A stretch of 64,000 nt of DNA, from assembly GCF_006658505.1 (NCBI RefSeq), contig NZ_VFUZ01000019.1, positions 60,620 to 124,619 of the forward strand, given 5' to 3'. Positions 23,593 to 32,097 of this stretch are shown piece by piece; positions within the stretch are counted from its first letter, which is position 1; each line of letters begins with the position of its first letter. A model generated the notes under the pieces. The model did not search any database, had not been told where the DNA came from, and saw nothing but the letters and a program-made list of their open reading frames with translations. A program made the position numbers and the translations under genes. The DNA is from Mesorhizobium sp. B2-4-15. Its GTDB lineage: Bacteria > Pseudomonadota > Alphaproteobacteria > Rhizobiales > Rhizobiaceae.

Positions 23593-23967
23593 CTAGCGGT
23601 CGAAGACCAGCCTGGAATAGCCGAGGAAGGAAAGCGCCATGGCGGCCAGCGAGGCGGCGGCAAGTGCAGCCAGCGGCGGTATGGCTGGGATGGCAAACAG
23701 CAGGGCGCAGTAGACGAGATAGTTGGCGACGCTGGTGGCGATGCCGACGCCGCCATAGCGGGCGCCCTCTCGCGCAATGCCGCGGCTCGATGGCGCGAAG
23801 GTCAGGCGGCGGTTGATCTGCCAGGTGACGCAGAGCGCGAATCCGATCGACAGGATGCGGGCGCCGAAAGGCCCGAGCGGCGTGACGGCCAGAAGCAGCC
23901 ACAGCGCCGCCGCGTCGGCGACGAAGCCGATGCCGCCGGCGAAGACAAACCTAGCGAGACGTTGCAT
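23593..23967 (-). CDS. GtrA family membrane protein
   Basis: 124 residues with four hydrophobic segments (RFVFAGGIGFVADAAALWLLL, ARILSIGFALCVTWQINR in the middle, ATSVANYLVYCALLFAI and AAASLAAMALSFLGYSRLVF). The QINRRLTF motif after segment two is typical of GtrA, thought to flip undecaprenyl-phosphate-linked sugars across the inner membrane. It starts 3 bp after the stop of the GT2 gene, so the two are co-transcribed. Family length is about 120-140 residues. Confidence 0.87.
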   Translation of the reverse strand: MQRLARFVFAGGIGFVADAAALWLLLAVTPLGPFGARILSIGFALCVTWQINRRLTFAPSSRGIAREGARYGGVGIATSVANYLVYCALLFAIPAIPPLAALAAASLAAMALSFLGYSRLVFDR

Positions 23968-23970
23968 CGT

Positions 23971-24972
23971 TCAGGCCGCGCGCGGGGTCTTGCCCGGTTC
24001 CGGCTTCTGCGCCACCGCGCCGGCGCGGCGCTCGGAACGGCCCGAGGGCATGGAGAGGTAGAAGATGCGCTTCTGCTCGGCCCGGCCACGCGACACCGAA
24101 TCCAGGATCAGCCCTGTCACGGCCGCCAGCATCGACAGCAGCAGCAGCCCGACCGACAGCACCCAGGTCGGCATGCGTGGCACGAGGCCCGTTTCGGCGA
24201 ACTCGACCAGCACCGGCGCCATCAGGAACAGGCTGGAGGCCAGGAAGAAGAGCGAAAAGGCGCCGAAGAAGCGCAGCGGCTGCGTCTCCTTCATCAGCAT
24301 GACGAACATCCACAGGATCCTGGTGCCATCGCGAAAGGTCGATAGTTTCGAGGAAGACCCGACCGGCCGGCGGCCGTAGTCGAGAGCGATTTCGGCGACC
24401 GGCAGTTTGAGCTGCGAGGCGTGCACCGACATCTCGGTCTCGATCTCGAAGCCGCCGGAGACGGCCGGAAAGCTCTTGACGAAGCGCCTGGTGAAGACGC
24501 GGTAGCCCGAGAAGATGTCGGTGAAATCGCTGCCGAAGAGCCATTTGTAGAGGCTGTTGAAGACACGGTTGCCGAAAGCATGGCCGGTCCTGCCGGCGTC
24601 GTCGATCACGCCGCGCCTGGTGCCCACCACCATGTCGCAATGCTCGGTCAGAAGCGTATTGATCAGCTGCGGCGCGTCCTCGGGCGCATAGGTGCCGTCG
24701 CCGTCGGCCATCAGATAGATGTCGGCGTCGATGTCGGCGAACATGCGCCGCACCACATTGCCTTTGCCCTGGCGCGGTTCGCGGACCACGATGGCACCGG
24801 CCGCACGGGCCCTGAGCGCCGTCAGGTCGCGCGAATTGTTGTCGTAGACATAGATGGTGGCGGCCGGCAGCGTCTCGCGGAACCGCTGCACCACCTCGGC
24901 GATGGTCAGCTCCTCATTGTAGCAAGGCAGGAGCACGGCGATGACGGGTTCATGGCTGATGTCTTGCGGCAT
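23971..24972 (-). CDS. Family 2 glycosyltransferase, polyprenyl-phosphate type
   Basis: 333 residues from ATG 24970-24972 (SD GGAG six bases upstream). The GT2 domain begins VIAVLLPCYNEELTIAEVV, with YLMADGDGTYAPED holding the DxD-like Asp cluster and VVGTRRGVIDDAGRT the acceptor loop. Two C-terminal transmembrane helices (about residues 245-300) place it with DPM1/ArnC/GtrB enzymes that load a sugar onto undecaprenyl phosphate. GtrA follows directly, and a large membrane protein lies divergent, completing a Gtr-like set. Confidence 0.9.
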   Translation of the reverse strand: MPQDISHEPVIAVLLPCYNEELTIAEVVQRFRETLPAATIYVYDNNSRDLTALRARAAGAIVVREPRQGKGNVVRRMFADIDADIYLMADGDGTYAPEDAPQLINTLLTEHCDMVVGTRRGVIDDAGRTGHAFGNRVFNSLYKWLFGSDFTDIFSGYRVFTRRFVKSFPAVSGGFEIETEMSVHASQLKLPVAEIALDYGRRPVGSSSKLSTFRDGTRILWMFVMLMKETQPLRFFGAFSLFFLASSLFLMAPVLVEFAETGLVPRMPTWVLSVGLLLLSMLAAVTGLILDSVSRGRAEQKRIFYLSMPSGRSERRAGAVAQKPEPGKTPRAA

Positions 24973-25135
24973 TTTCGTCTCCGGATGCCTGGCCGACCAC
25001 ACGGTCGCGCGCCGGAAACCGGCCTCGTCCAGGCGGTTTTACTATTTATTGAAGCCGTTAAGGCTAGGTTTAAGGCCGACTTCATGAGTGTCGATTGGCC
25101 TTGAAAGGTCCGGCATTCCCGCCAGGGGCATCGGG

Positions 25136-26929
25136 ATGGGCACAGCAAGGGGAACTTCCACCTGGAGGTCCGATATCGCGTTCGCGCTGCTTGCTGCACT
25201 GCTGCTGCTGGCTCTCAATGCCCAGGCGGGGTTCCCGCAGCTGGCCAATCCAGCCGGGGACAATGACAGCCTGCTGCAATTGGTCGAAGTCCGTGACCTC
25301 ATGGCCGGCCAGGGCTGGTTCGACCTGCACCAGTACAGGATGGGTCTGGAAGGCGGCTTCGTCATGCACTGGTCGCGGCTGCTCGACGCGCCGCTGGCGC
25401 TTGCCATCCTCGCCGTATCGGCCCTGACGGGCAGCCGCGCTTTGGCCGAACAAATCGTGCAGATCGCCTGGCCTGCCCTGCAATTCTGGCTTGCTGCCTT
25501 CTTCATCATGCGCGCGGCGCGCGCTTTCGCCGGTGCTCATGCGGTGCTGCCCGCCGTCGTCGTCGGCGGGGCGGCCCTGTACTATATCGGCATATTTTCC
25601 CCCGGCTCGCTCGATCATCACAATGTCCAGCTTGTGCTGACCCTGGCGAGCCTCGCCTTGCTGCTCGAGGCGCCCACGCACCGGCCGGCTGCCTTGGTCG
25701 CGGGCATCTGCGCCACGCTGACCCTGGCCATCGGCATGGAAAGCGCTCCCTATGCCGGAACCCTCGGCGCCGTCGTCGCCCTGCTGTTTCTCGGCAATGG
25801 CGCCGGCGAAAGGCTGATCGCCAGGGATTTCGGTCTCGGTGTCGCCACCGTCGCGGCTTTGGTCTTCGCCATCACCGTCCCCGTATCGTCCTGGGGGCAG
25901 GCCCAGTGCGATACGTTCTCGATCGTGCAGTTCGCTCTCGCCGCGCTTGCCGGCGCCGGTCTGGCGGTCGTCGCGTCATGGAAGGCCGCCAACGCGACGC
26001 TCGTCCGGCGCCTGATATCGCTCGGCTTGCTTGCCGCCGTCCTTGCTCTTGTCGTGGTGTTCCTGTTCCCGCAATGCTTGGCCGCGCCCTATGCCAGGCT
26101 CGACCCGCGTCTCCAGCAGATGTGGCTCGGCCATATCGAGGAGGCGCAGTCGATCTTCCAGCTTGTCTTCGATGATCCGGCCAGGGCCGTGGCGCGTTTC
26201 GCCACGCCGCTGGTGGCGATCATCGTGATGGCGCTTCACTTCAGCCATGGCGGATGGCGGCGGCAGGACAGCCTCGTCGGCGCGCTGCTGATGGTGGCGT
26301 TCCTGGTCAGCGCCTGGGAAGTGCGCGGCTCGACCTTCTCCATCGCCTTCGCGGTGATCCCGCTTTCGGCATGGATCGCCAAATGGCGGCAGCGGGCCGA
26401 GACCAGCCCGTCCGGCGGCTCGGTGCTGAGGATGGCCGCGGCCTGGCTGATCTCGGTCAATGCCATCTGGTCGGGCGCCGCCGATGCTGCATCGAGCGCC
26501 TTTGAAATCGGTGCGCCTCCCAGGGACGCCAGTATCGATTCGCCCTGCAACAGCAGGGGTTCGTTCGCCGCACTTGGGCGGATGGCCCCCACCACGGTTC
26601 TTGCCATCTCCAATCTTGGGTCACCGATCCTCGCCTTCACCGGTCATCGCGTCTTCGCCGGGCCCTACCATCGCAACGTCGCCGGAAATCTACTCGCGCT
26701 CGATGCCTTGCTGGGCTCCACCGCCGATGCGAAGGCCGTCATCGAAAGCCACCATGTCGGCCTCGTGGCGCTCTGCCGCGGCAACCCGGAAAGCCGGCTG
26801 TTGGCGGCCAGCGCGCCGGACGGCTTCCTGGCCGGATTGATGCGCGGCAGCGTGCCGGAATGGCTGGAACCGGTGGCTGAGACCCGGGGCACCCCGCTCG
26901 AACTCTATCGCGTCAGGTCCAGCGGCTGA
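25136..26929 (+). CDS. Multi-pass membrane protein, GT-C/oligosaccharyltransferase-like
   Basis: About 597 residues from ATG 25136 (a GTG at 25088 would add 16). It has ten or more hydrophobic segments over residues 1-430 and a C-terminal soluble domain. Near the N terminus are GDNDSLLQLVEVRDLMAG and FVMHWSRLLDAPL, matching in layout the first extracytoplasmic loop of STT3/PglB-like GT-C transferases, where an acidic motif binds metal. It is divergent from the GT2/GtrA pair 163 bp away and could be the transferase that uses their lipid-linked sugar. The assignment as GT-C is inference from topology and motif. Confidence 0.65.
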   Translation: MGTARGTSTWRSDIAFALLAALLLLALNAQAGFPQLANPAGDNDSLLQLVEVRDLMAGQGWFDLHQYRMGLEGGFVMHWSRLLDAPLALAILAVSALTGSRALAEQIVQIAWPALQFWLAAFFIMRAARAFAGAHAVLPAVVVGGAALYYIGIFSPGSLDHHNVQLVLTLASLALLLEAPTHRPAALVAGICATLTLAIGMESAPYAGTLGAVVALLFLGNGAGERLIARDFGLGVATVAALVFAITVPVSSWGQAQCDTFSIVQFALAALAGAGLAVVASWKAANATLVRRLISLGLLAAVLALVVVFLFPQCLAAPYARLDPRLQQMWLGHIEEAQSIFQLVFDDPARAVARFATPLVAIIVMALHFSHGGWRRQDSLVGALLMVAFLVSAWEVRGSTFSIAFAVIPLSAWIAKWRQRAETSPSGGSVLRMAAAWLISVNAIWSGAADAASSAFEIGAPPRDASIDSPCNSRGSFAALGRMAPTTVLAISNLGSPILAFTGHRVFAGPYHRNVAGNLLALDALLGSTADAKAVIESHHVGLVALCRGNPESRLLAASAPDGFLAGLMRGSVPEWLEPVAETRGTPLELYRVRSSG

Positions 26930-26999
26930 AATCCCTGCGAAAACAAAGGTTTGATGCGAGGCCGCGCGGTTTCGCAAAGGCATCCGGCTTCGCGTTTGG

Positions 27000-27044
27000 G
27001 CATGATCTCCAGCGAAGGCCGGATCCCATTTTTCGGGATCATGC
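27000..27044. repeat. Short palindromic repeat related to the 28.6 and 37.4 kb elements
   Basis: CATGATC at the left and GATCATG at the right enclose GGATCCC-ATTTTT-CGGGATC, a perfect-stem hairpin. The same CATGAT...GTCATGCGC outline ends the repeats at 28628-28730 and 37394-37496. It lies in the 209-bp leader of the GGDEF/EAL gene. Confidence 0.55.
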
Positions 27045-27138
27045 TCCGGCTAAAAAAAATCGTTTTCAGGATACGTTTCCTAAAGGGTTTGCTGCCAGTC
27101 TCGGAAATAAATACCGACGTCAAAAAACAGGGACACCG

Positions 27139-28488
27139 ATGCAAACTCCGTTTGGCACCGGTCAGGCAAACAGGGAGAGCACGGATCTGGCCTTCACCGA
27201 TCCGTTGACCGGGCTTGGCAACCATCGCCGCTTCTTCGACAAGGTCGATCGCCTGATCAGCGACCGTGCCGACGATCCCGCACCCTTCACCGTCGGCATC
27301 CTCGACCTCGACGGCTTCAAGCCGATCAACGATCTGTTCGGCCACAAGGCCGGTGACGATATCCTGATCCAGGTCGCCATGCGGCTGCGCGCCTCGATGG
27401 ACGGCCATTCGACGGTCTGCCGTATCGGCGCCGACGAATTCGCCTTCCTCTATCCGCTGGTGTTCAGCGAGGAAGCGGCGGCGGAAAAATCCCGCATGCT
27501 GATCGAGATCCTGTCGGCGCCCTATGATGTCGGTGAACGCACCGCCAGGCTTTCGGCCTCGGTCGGCTGCTCGCTGTTCTATTCCGGCGACGAGACCACC
27601 GAGATCCTCATCAACAAGGCCGAAACGGCGCTCTACCACGCCAAGCGTTCCGGTCGTGGCCGCGTCGTCGTCTATACGCGCGAGATGGAAGAGGCGGCCA
27701 AGCGCGTCACCCGCATCGAACAGGCGCTGCGCCGTGCCGTCTCGGCCGGCGAGGTGGAGCCGCACTTCCAGCCGATCGTCGATCTCAACACGCGCCGCAC
27801 CATCGGCTTCGAGACGCTGGCGCGCTGGACCGATCGCGATCTCGGCGCGGTGCCGCCGACGGTGTTCATTCCCATTGCCGAGGAGCGCGGCATCATCGGC
27901 CCGTTGTCGCAGCTGGTGCTGCGCAAGGCGACCGAGGCGGCCCGGAGCTGGCCGAAGGACCTGTTCCTGTCCTTCAATCTGTCGCCCTCGCAGCTCGTCG
28001 ACCAGAACACCGGCCTGCACATATTGGCGATCCTCGACCGCACCGGTTTCGATCCGCGCCGGCTGGAGATCGAGATCACCGAGACCGGCCTGATGAACGA
28101 CCCTGCTTCCGCCGCGCAGATCGTCGAGGATCTGCGCCGTGTCGGCATCCGCGTCTCGTTGGACGATTTCGGCACCGGCCAGTCCTCGCTCGGGCGCCTG
28201 CGCGAATTCCATTTCGACAAGCTCAAGATCGACCGCGCCTTTGTCTCTTCCATTCTCGAAGACCGTCCTTCCGAACACATCATCCGCGCCATTCTGGCCA
28301 TGTGCGAAGGGCTTGGCATGGATGTGGTAGCCGAAGGCATCGAAGAGGAAGCGCAGGCCGACCGCCTGGTCCAGTTCGGCTGCGCCGGCGGACAAGGCTA
28401 TCTGTTCGGCAGGCCGGCCGATGCCGACGCCACGCTCGGCTATCTCCGCGATTCCTTCCGCGGCGCCCTGCGCGCCAAGGCGATCTGA
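27139..28488 (+). CDS. GGDEF-EAL domain protein with altered signature motifs
   Basis: 449 residues, soluble, no sensory domain. The diguanylate cyclase domain covers residues about 20-180 (DPLTGLGNHRRFFDKVD, DLDGFKPINDLFGHKAGD). Its active-site motif is GADEF at residues 97-101 in place of GGDEF. The phosphodiesterase domain covers about 190-440; its EAL motif is ETL (E225). The other EAL residues are kept: Asn in FNLSPSQ, Glu in EITETGL, DDFGTGQSSL, KIDRAF, EGIEEE and QGYLFGRP. It may therefore act mainly as a c-di-GMP phosphodiesterase, or bind GTP allosterically. Cytoplasmic; single gene. Confidence 0.9.
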   Translation: MQTPFGTGQANRESTDLAFTDPLTGLGNHRRFFDKVDRLISDRADDPAPFTVGILDLDGFKPINDLFGHKAGDDILIQVAMRLRASMDGHSTVCRIGADEFAFLYPLVFSEEAAAEKSRMLIEILSAPYDVGERTARLSASVGCSLFYSGDETTEILINKAETALYHAKRSGRGRVVVYTREMEEAAKRVTRIEQALRRAVSAGEVEPHFQPIVDLNTRRTIGFETLARWTDRDLGAVPPTVFIPIAEERGIIGPLSQLVLRKATEAARSWPKDLFLSFNLSPSQLVDQNTGLHILAILDRTGFDPRRLEIEITETGLMNDPASAAQIVEDLRRVGIRVSLDDFGTGQSSLGRLREFHFDKLKIDRAFVSSILEDRPSEHIIRAILAMCEGLGMDVVAEGIEEEAQADRLVQFGCAGGQGYLFGRPADADATLGYLRDSFRGALRAKAI

Positions 28489-28627
28489 CCGGCGATCCCG
28501 GCGCTGCCCACCGTCGCGGCTTCGCGCCGGGCGAGGCGCAAAGTCGTTTTGTCCGACATAAGCACGGAAATCCGACGTTTCGCCCTTGCCCGCGCGACTT
28601 GCGTGGCTAGGATGCGCGCCGTTCTGG

Positions 28628-28730
28628 CTACAGCGCCGCGCATCCTTCAGAACGCGCAAAGGACGCTGTAGAATTTTATTTGCGTATGATCCCTTTCCGA
28701 AGATCGATCCGATTTTCGGGGGCCATGCGC
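28628..28730. repeat. Dispersed palindromic element, copy 1
   Basis: Two-part element of about 103 bp: an outer CTACAGCG...CGCTGTAG hairpin, then TATGATCCCTTTCC...GATTTTCGGGGGCCATGCGC. A second copy in the same orientation occurs at 37394-37496 with the same order of parts. It ends 15 bp before the SDR start codon, so it lies in the leader of the galactose operon. Confidence 0.75.
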
Positions 28731-28744
28731 GCGGAGAGAAAGAT

Positions 28745-29512
28745 ATGATGCCATCGGCGCATTTTCCCGACCTCGAAGGAGCCTCGGTGCTGATCACCGG
28801 CGGCGGGTCCGGGATAGGCGCCGCCCTGACCGAAGGGTTTGTGCGCCAGGGCGCCAATGTCGCCTTCGTCGACATCGCCGACAAGCCCAGCGCCGCGCTT
28901 GCCGCCCGCATCGAGAAGGAGTTCGGCCGGCGGCCGCTCTACCTCAAGACCGATCTGCGCGATGTGGAGGCCTTGCGGGCATCTGCAGCCAGGGCGGCCG
29001 AGGCGCATGGCGATGTCACCGTGCTCATCAACAATGCCGCATGGGACGAGCGCCACGATGTCGCGGACGTCACCGTCGAGTTCTGGGACGACAACCTCGC
29101 GATCAACCTGCGGCCGCATTTCTTCACCGCGCAAGCTGTGGCGCCGGGGATGAAGCGGGCGGGTGGCGGCTCGATCATCAACTTCACCTCGACATCCTAT
29201 CTCATCAATCATCCCGACATGCCGGCCTACACCGCCGCCAAGGCGGGCATCCTCGGCCTCACCAAGGGCCTGGCCGGCAAACTCGGGCCCGACCGCATCC
29301 GCGTCAACGCCGTTGCGCCCGGCTGGGTCATCACCGAACGGCAGCAGGAGCGCTGGGTGACGGAAGAAGCGCTTGCCGCCCATGTCGCCAAGCAGTGCAT
29401 CAAGGACGTCATGCGGCCGGACGACATAATCGGCACGGTTCTGTTCCTTGCGTCGGACGCTTCGCGCATGCTGACGGCGCAAATGCTGATCGTCGACGGA
29501 GGCTTCCTGTGA
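28745..29512 (+). CDS. Short-chain dehydrogenase, probable sugar dehydrogenase
   Basis: 255 residues from ATG 28745 with SD GGAGAGAAAG. SDR motifs TGGGSGIG, INNAAW, and YTAAKAG with catalytic Tyr/Lys are present, and the end is LIVDGGFL, normal for the family. It heads a four-gene unit with DgoK, DgoA and an SMP-30 lactonase, each overlapping the next by 4 nt. By context it would oxidise D-galactose (or a similar aldose) to its lactone. Known galactose/arabinose dehydrogenases of this SDR type occur in rhizobia. The precise sugar is inference. Confidence 0.85.
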   Translation: MMPSAHFPDLEGASVLITGGGSGIGAALTEGFVRQGANVAFVDIADKPSAALAARIEKEFGRRPLYLKTDLRDVEALRASAARAAEAHGDVTVLINNAAWDERHDVADVTVEFWDDNLAINLRPHFFTAQAVAPGMKRAGGGSIINFTSTSYLINHPDMPAYTAAKAGILGLTKGLAGKLGPDRIRVNAVAPGWVITERQQERWVTEEALAAHVAKQCIKDVMRPDDIIGTVLFLASDASRMLTAQMLIVDGGFL

Positions 29513-30453
29513 GCGCGGTTCCGGCGGTAGCGGCGCTCGATTGGGGCACGACCAGGCTCCGGGCATGGCTGATCGACGGCAGCGGCAAGGCGCTTGCCGA
29601 GCGCCGCGGCGATGATGGCCTCCTCACCGCGCGCGAAAAGGGGTTTTCCAACGTGCTCGAGGGCCATCTTGGCGCCATGGGGGCACCGGAAGCGCTGCCG
29701 GTTATCATCTGCGGCATGGCCGGCTCCCGGCAAGGTTGGCTCGAGGCGCCCTATGTGACCGTGCCGGCGCCGCTCGGCGCCATCCTGGGCGGCGCGGCCC
29801 GGGTGCCTGATCGGAAACGCGACATCCGCATCGTCCCTGGCCTTGCCCAGCGTCTGGCCGACGCGCCGGACGTCATGCGCGGTGAGGAAACACAGCTTGC
29901 CGGCGCTGGTTTGCCGGCAAAGGGGCGGCATCTTGCCTGTATGCCCGGCACGCACTCGAAATGGGTCGTGGTCGAGGATGGCGCGGTTGCCGGCTTCGGC
30001 ACATGGCCGACGGGCGAATTGTTTTCGGTGCTGGCCGCGCATTCGATCCTCAAACATTCGCTGGGCGAGCATCCGGCCCCGGTCGCGGCGGACAATCCAT
30101 TCTTCCGGCAATGGTGCGAACGGGCGCTTGGCGAGGGCGGCGACGTCACTTCGAAGCTGTTTGCCATCCGTGCCGCCGGGCTCCTGCAGGACCTGAAGTC
30201 GCAGGATGCGGCGGCCTGCCTGTCCGGGCTTTTGATCGGCGGCGAGATCGCCTCGGCCAGGCGCCGCTATGGCACCGGCGATGCGCCGGTCGTGCTGATC
30301 GCTTCGGGTGCACTCGCGGGGCTCTACCAGGCCGCGCTGGTTCTTGCCGGACTTGATCTTCGCACCGTCGATGCCGATGAGGCGGTGCGTGCAGGGCTTA
30401 TCGAAGCCGCGCGCGAGAACGGCATGATCGCCAGAACCGGAGCTTTGGCATGA
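29509..30453 (+). CDS. dgoK: 2-dehydro-3-deoxygalactonokinase
   Basis: 314 residues from GTG 29509, overlapping the SDR stop by 4 nt (GTGA). The frame runs open farther upstream but that part is antisense-like and inside the SDR. Family features are ALDWGTTRLRAWLID at the N terminus, CGMAGSRQGW, MPGTHSKWVVVEDG, and FGTWPTGELFSVL. The enzyme phosphorylates 2-keto-3-deoxygalactonate in the De Ley-Doudoroff route. Its stop overlaps the dgoA start by 4 nt, so expression is translationally coupled. Confidence 0.93.
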   Translation: MSAVPAVAALDWGTTRLRAWLIDGSGKALAERRGDDGLLTAREKGFSNVLEGHLGAMGAPEALPVIICGMAGSRQGWLEAPYVTVPAPLGAILGGAARVPDRKRDIRIVPGLAQRLADAPDVMRGEETQLAGAGLPAKGRHLACMPGTHSKWVVVEDGAVAGFGTWPTGELFSVLAAHSILKHSLGEHPAPVAADNPFFRQWCERALGEGGDVTSKLFAIRAAGLLQDLKSQDAAACLSGLLIGGEIASARRRYGTGDAPVVLIASGALAGLYQAALVLAGLDLRTVDADEAVRAGLIEAARENGMIARTGALA

Positions 30454-31091
30454 CCGAGACCGCCCCATTCCCGAAGCTCAAGCGCGGGCTGGTCGCCATC
30501 CTGCGCGGCCTGAAGCCCACCGAGGCGATTGCCATGGGGCAAGCGCTGTTCGACGCCGGCATCGAAGCCATCGAAGTGCCGTTGAATTCGCCCGAGCCCT
30601 TCTCGTCGATCGCCAGCATTGTCGAAATGCTGCCGAAAACGGCGCTGGTCGGCGCTGGTACCGTGCTGACTGCGGCCGATGTCGACAGGCTGCACAAGGC
30701 CGGCGGGCGGCTTCTGGTCAGCCCCAACATCGATGCCGAGGTGATGGCGCGCGCGATGGATCATGGCATGGTGACCATGCCCGGCGTGTTCACGCCCACC
30801 GAGGCCTTCCAGGCGATCCGGCTGGGCGCTTCGGCGCTGAAGTTCTTCCCGGCGAGCGTGCTCGGTGCATCGGGCATTTCCGCGATCCGGGCCGTGCTGC
30901 CGGCGCGGACCCTGGTCGGCGCCGTCGGCGGCGTTTCGGAGAAGGATTTTGCCGGCTACAAGGCGGTCGGCGTCACGGTCTTCGGCCTCGGCTCCAGCCT
31001 GTTCAAGCCGGGCATGAGTGTCGATGAGGTGGCGATACGCGCACACGCCGCCGTATCGGCCTGGGACGCGGTGTTCGGAGAGGCACGATGA
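30450..31091 (+). CDS. dgoA: 2-dehydro-3-deoxy-6-phosphogalactonate aldolase
   Basis: 213 residues, the usual length for KDPGal aldolase of the KDPG class. The Schiff-base Lys is in SALKFFPAS and the catalytic Glu in IEAIEVPLNSP. GAGTVLTAADV and LVSPNID are family motifs. It cleaves KDPGal to pyruvate and glyceraldehyde-3-phosphate. The start overlaps dgoK and the stop overlaps the lactonase gene, both by ATGA. Confidence 0.94.
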   Translation: MTETAPFPKLKRGLVAILRGLKPTEAIAMGQALFDAGIEAIEVPLNSPEPFSSIASIVEMLPKTALVGAGTVLTAADVDRLHKAGGRLLVSPNIDAEVMARAMDHGMVTMPGVFTPTEAFQAIRLGASALKFFPASVLGASGISAIRAVLPARTLVGAVGGVSEKDFAGYKAVGVTVFGLGSSLFKPGMSVDEVAIRAHAAVSAWDAVFGEAR

Positions 31092-31963
31092 GCGAGGTTT
31101 CGGTTTTCTCCGATCATATCTGCCAGCTCGGCGAAGGGCCGAGCTACGATCCCGCCACCGACGCGCTGTTCTGGTTCGACATCGTCAACGGTCGTCTTCT
31201 GGAAAAACCGGTGTCCGGCGGCGCGCTGAAGATCCATGAACTCGGCCAGATGGCGAGCGCCATCGCCATCATCGATGATCAGCGACAGATGATCGCCACC
31301 GAAACCGGGCTTTTTGTCCGTGAGGTCGCGACCGGCAGGATGACGCTGCATACGCCCATCGAGGCCGACAATCCGCTCACCCGCTCCAACGATTCCCGTG
31401 TCCACCCCTGCGGTGCGCTGTGGACCGGCACGATGGGCAAGAAGGAGGAAAAGGGCGCTGGTTCGATCTACTGGTTCTTCAAGGGCGAGTTGCGCCGCCT
31501 GTTTTCGGACATCACCGTGTCGAACTCGATCTGTTTTTCGCCGGACGGCGCGCTCGCCTACTACACCGATACCGCGACCGGCCTGTTGATGCGTATCGCC
31601 TGCGATCCCACGACCGGCCTGCCCGCCGGCGAGCCGAATGTGTTTGTCGATCACCGCTCGGCCAAGGGCTATGTCGACGGATCGGTGGTCGACCGCGACG
31701 GCGTGCTGTGGAACGCCGTCTGGGGCGGCAAGGCGGTCAAGGCCTATTCGCCCGACGGCACGTTGCTGCGCGAGGTGGCGATGCCGGTGACGCAGCCCTC
31801 CTGCCCCGCCTTTGTCGGCAAGAACGCCGACCGGCTGGCTGTGACTTCCGCCTGGTCGGGCAAGGATGAGAAACAGCGGCAGCTCGATCCGCAGGCGGGC
31901 ATGACCTTCCTGCTCGATATCGACGTCAACGGCCGGTTCGAGCCGCGCTTGCTGATCGCCTGA
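31088..31963 (+). CDS. SMP-30/gluconolactonase family lactonase
   Basis: 291 residues. The six-bladed propeller family is indicated by CQLGEGPSYDP (first metal Glu), SNDSRVHPCGALWTGTMG (Asn/Asp region), NSICFSPDG and YVDGSVVDRDGVLWNAVWGG. The metal ligands Glu, Asn and Asp are present. It would open the sugar lactone formed by the SDR. A galactonate dehydratase (DgoD) would still be needed between the lactonase and DgoK steps and is not in this operon. Confidence 0.92.
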   Translation: MSEVSVFSDHICQLGEGPSYDPATDALFWFDIVNGRLLEKPVSGGALKIHELGQMASAIAIIDDQRQMIATETGLFVREVATGRMTLHTPIEADNPLTRSNDSRVHPCGALWTGTMGKKEEKGAGSIYWFFKGELRRLFSDITVSNSICFSPDGALAYYTDTATGLLMRIACDPTTGLPAGEPNVFVDHRSAKGYVDGSVVDRDGVLWNAVWGGKAVKAYSPDGTLLREVAMPVTQPSCPAFVGKNADRLAVTSAWSGKDEKQRQLDPQAGMTFLLDIDVNGRFEPRLLIA

Positions 31964-32097
31964 ACAGGCCGGGCGATCCGCGCTGCTCATCCTGGCGGTG
32001 CTGTCACCCAGGCGTCCGGCTTGGGTCGGTTTCGCGAAAGCTGTTTGCGTCGGCCGTGCGATGGTAGGCGATCACAGCGTCGGGAATCATTCATCTC

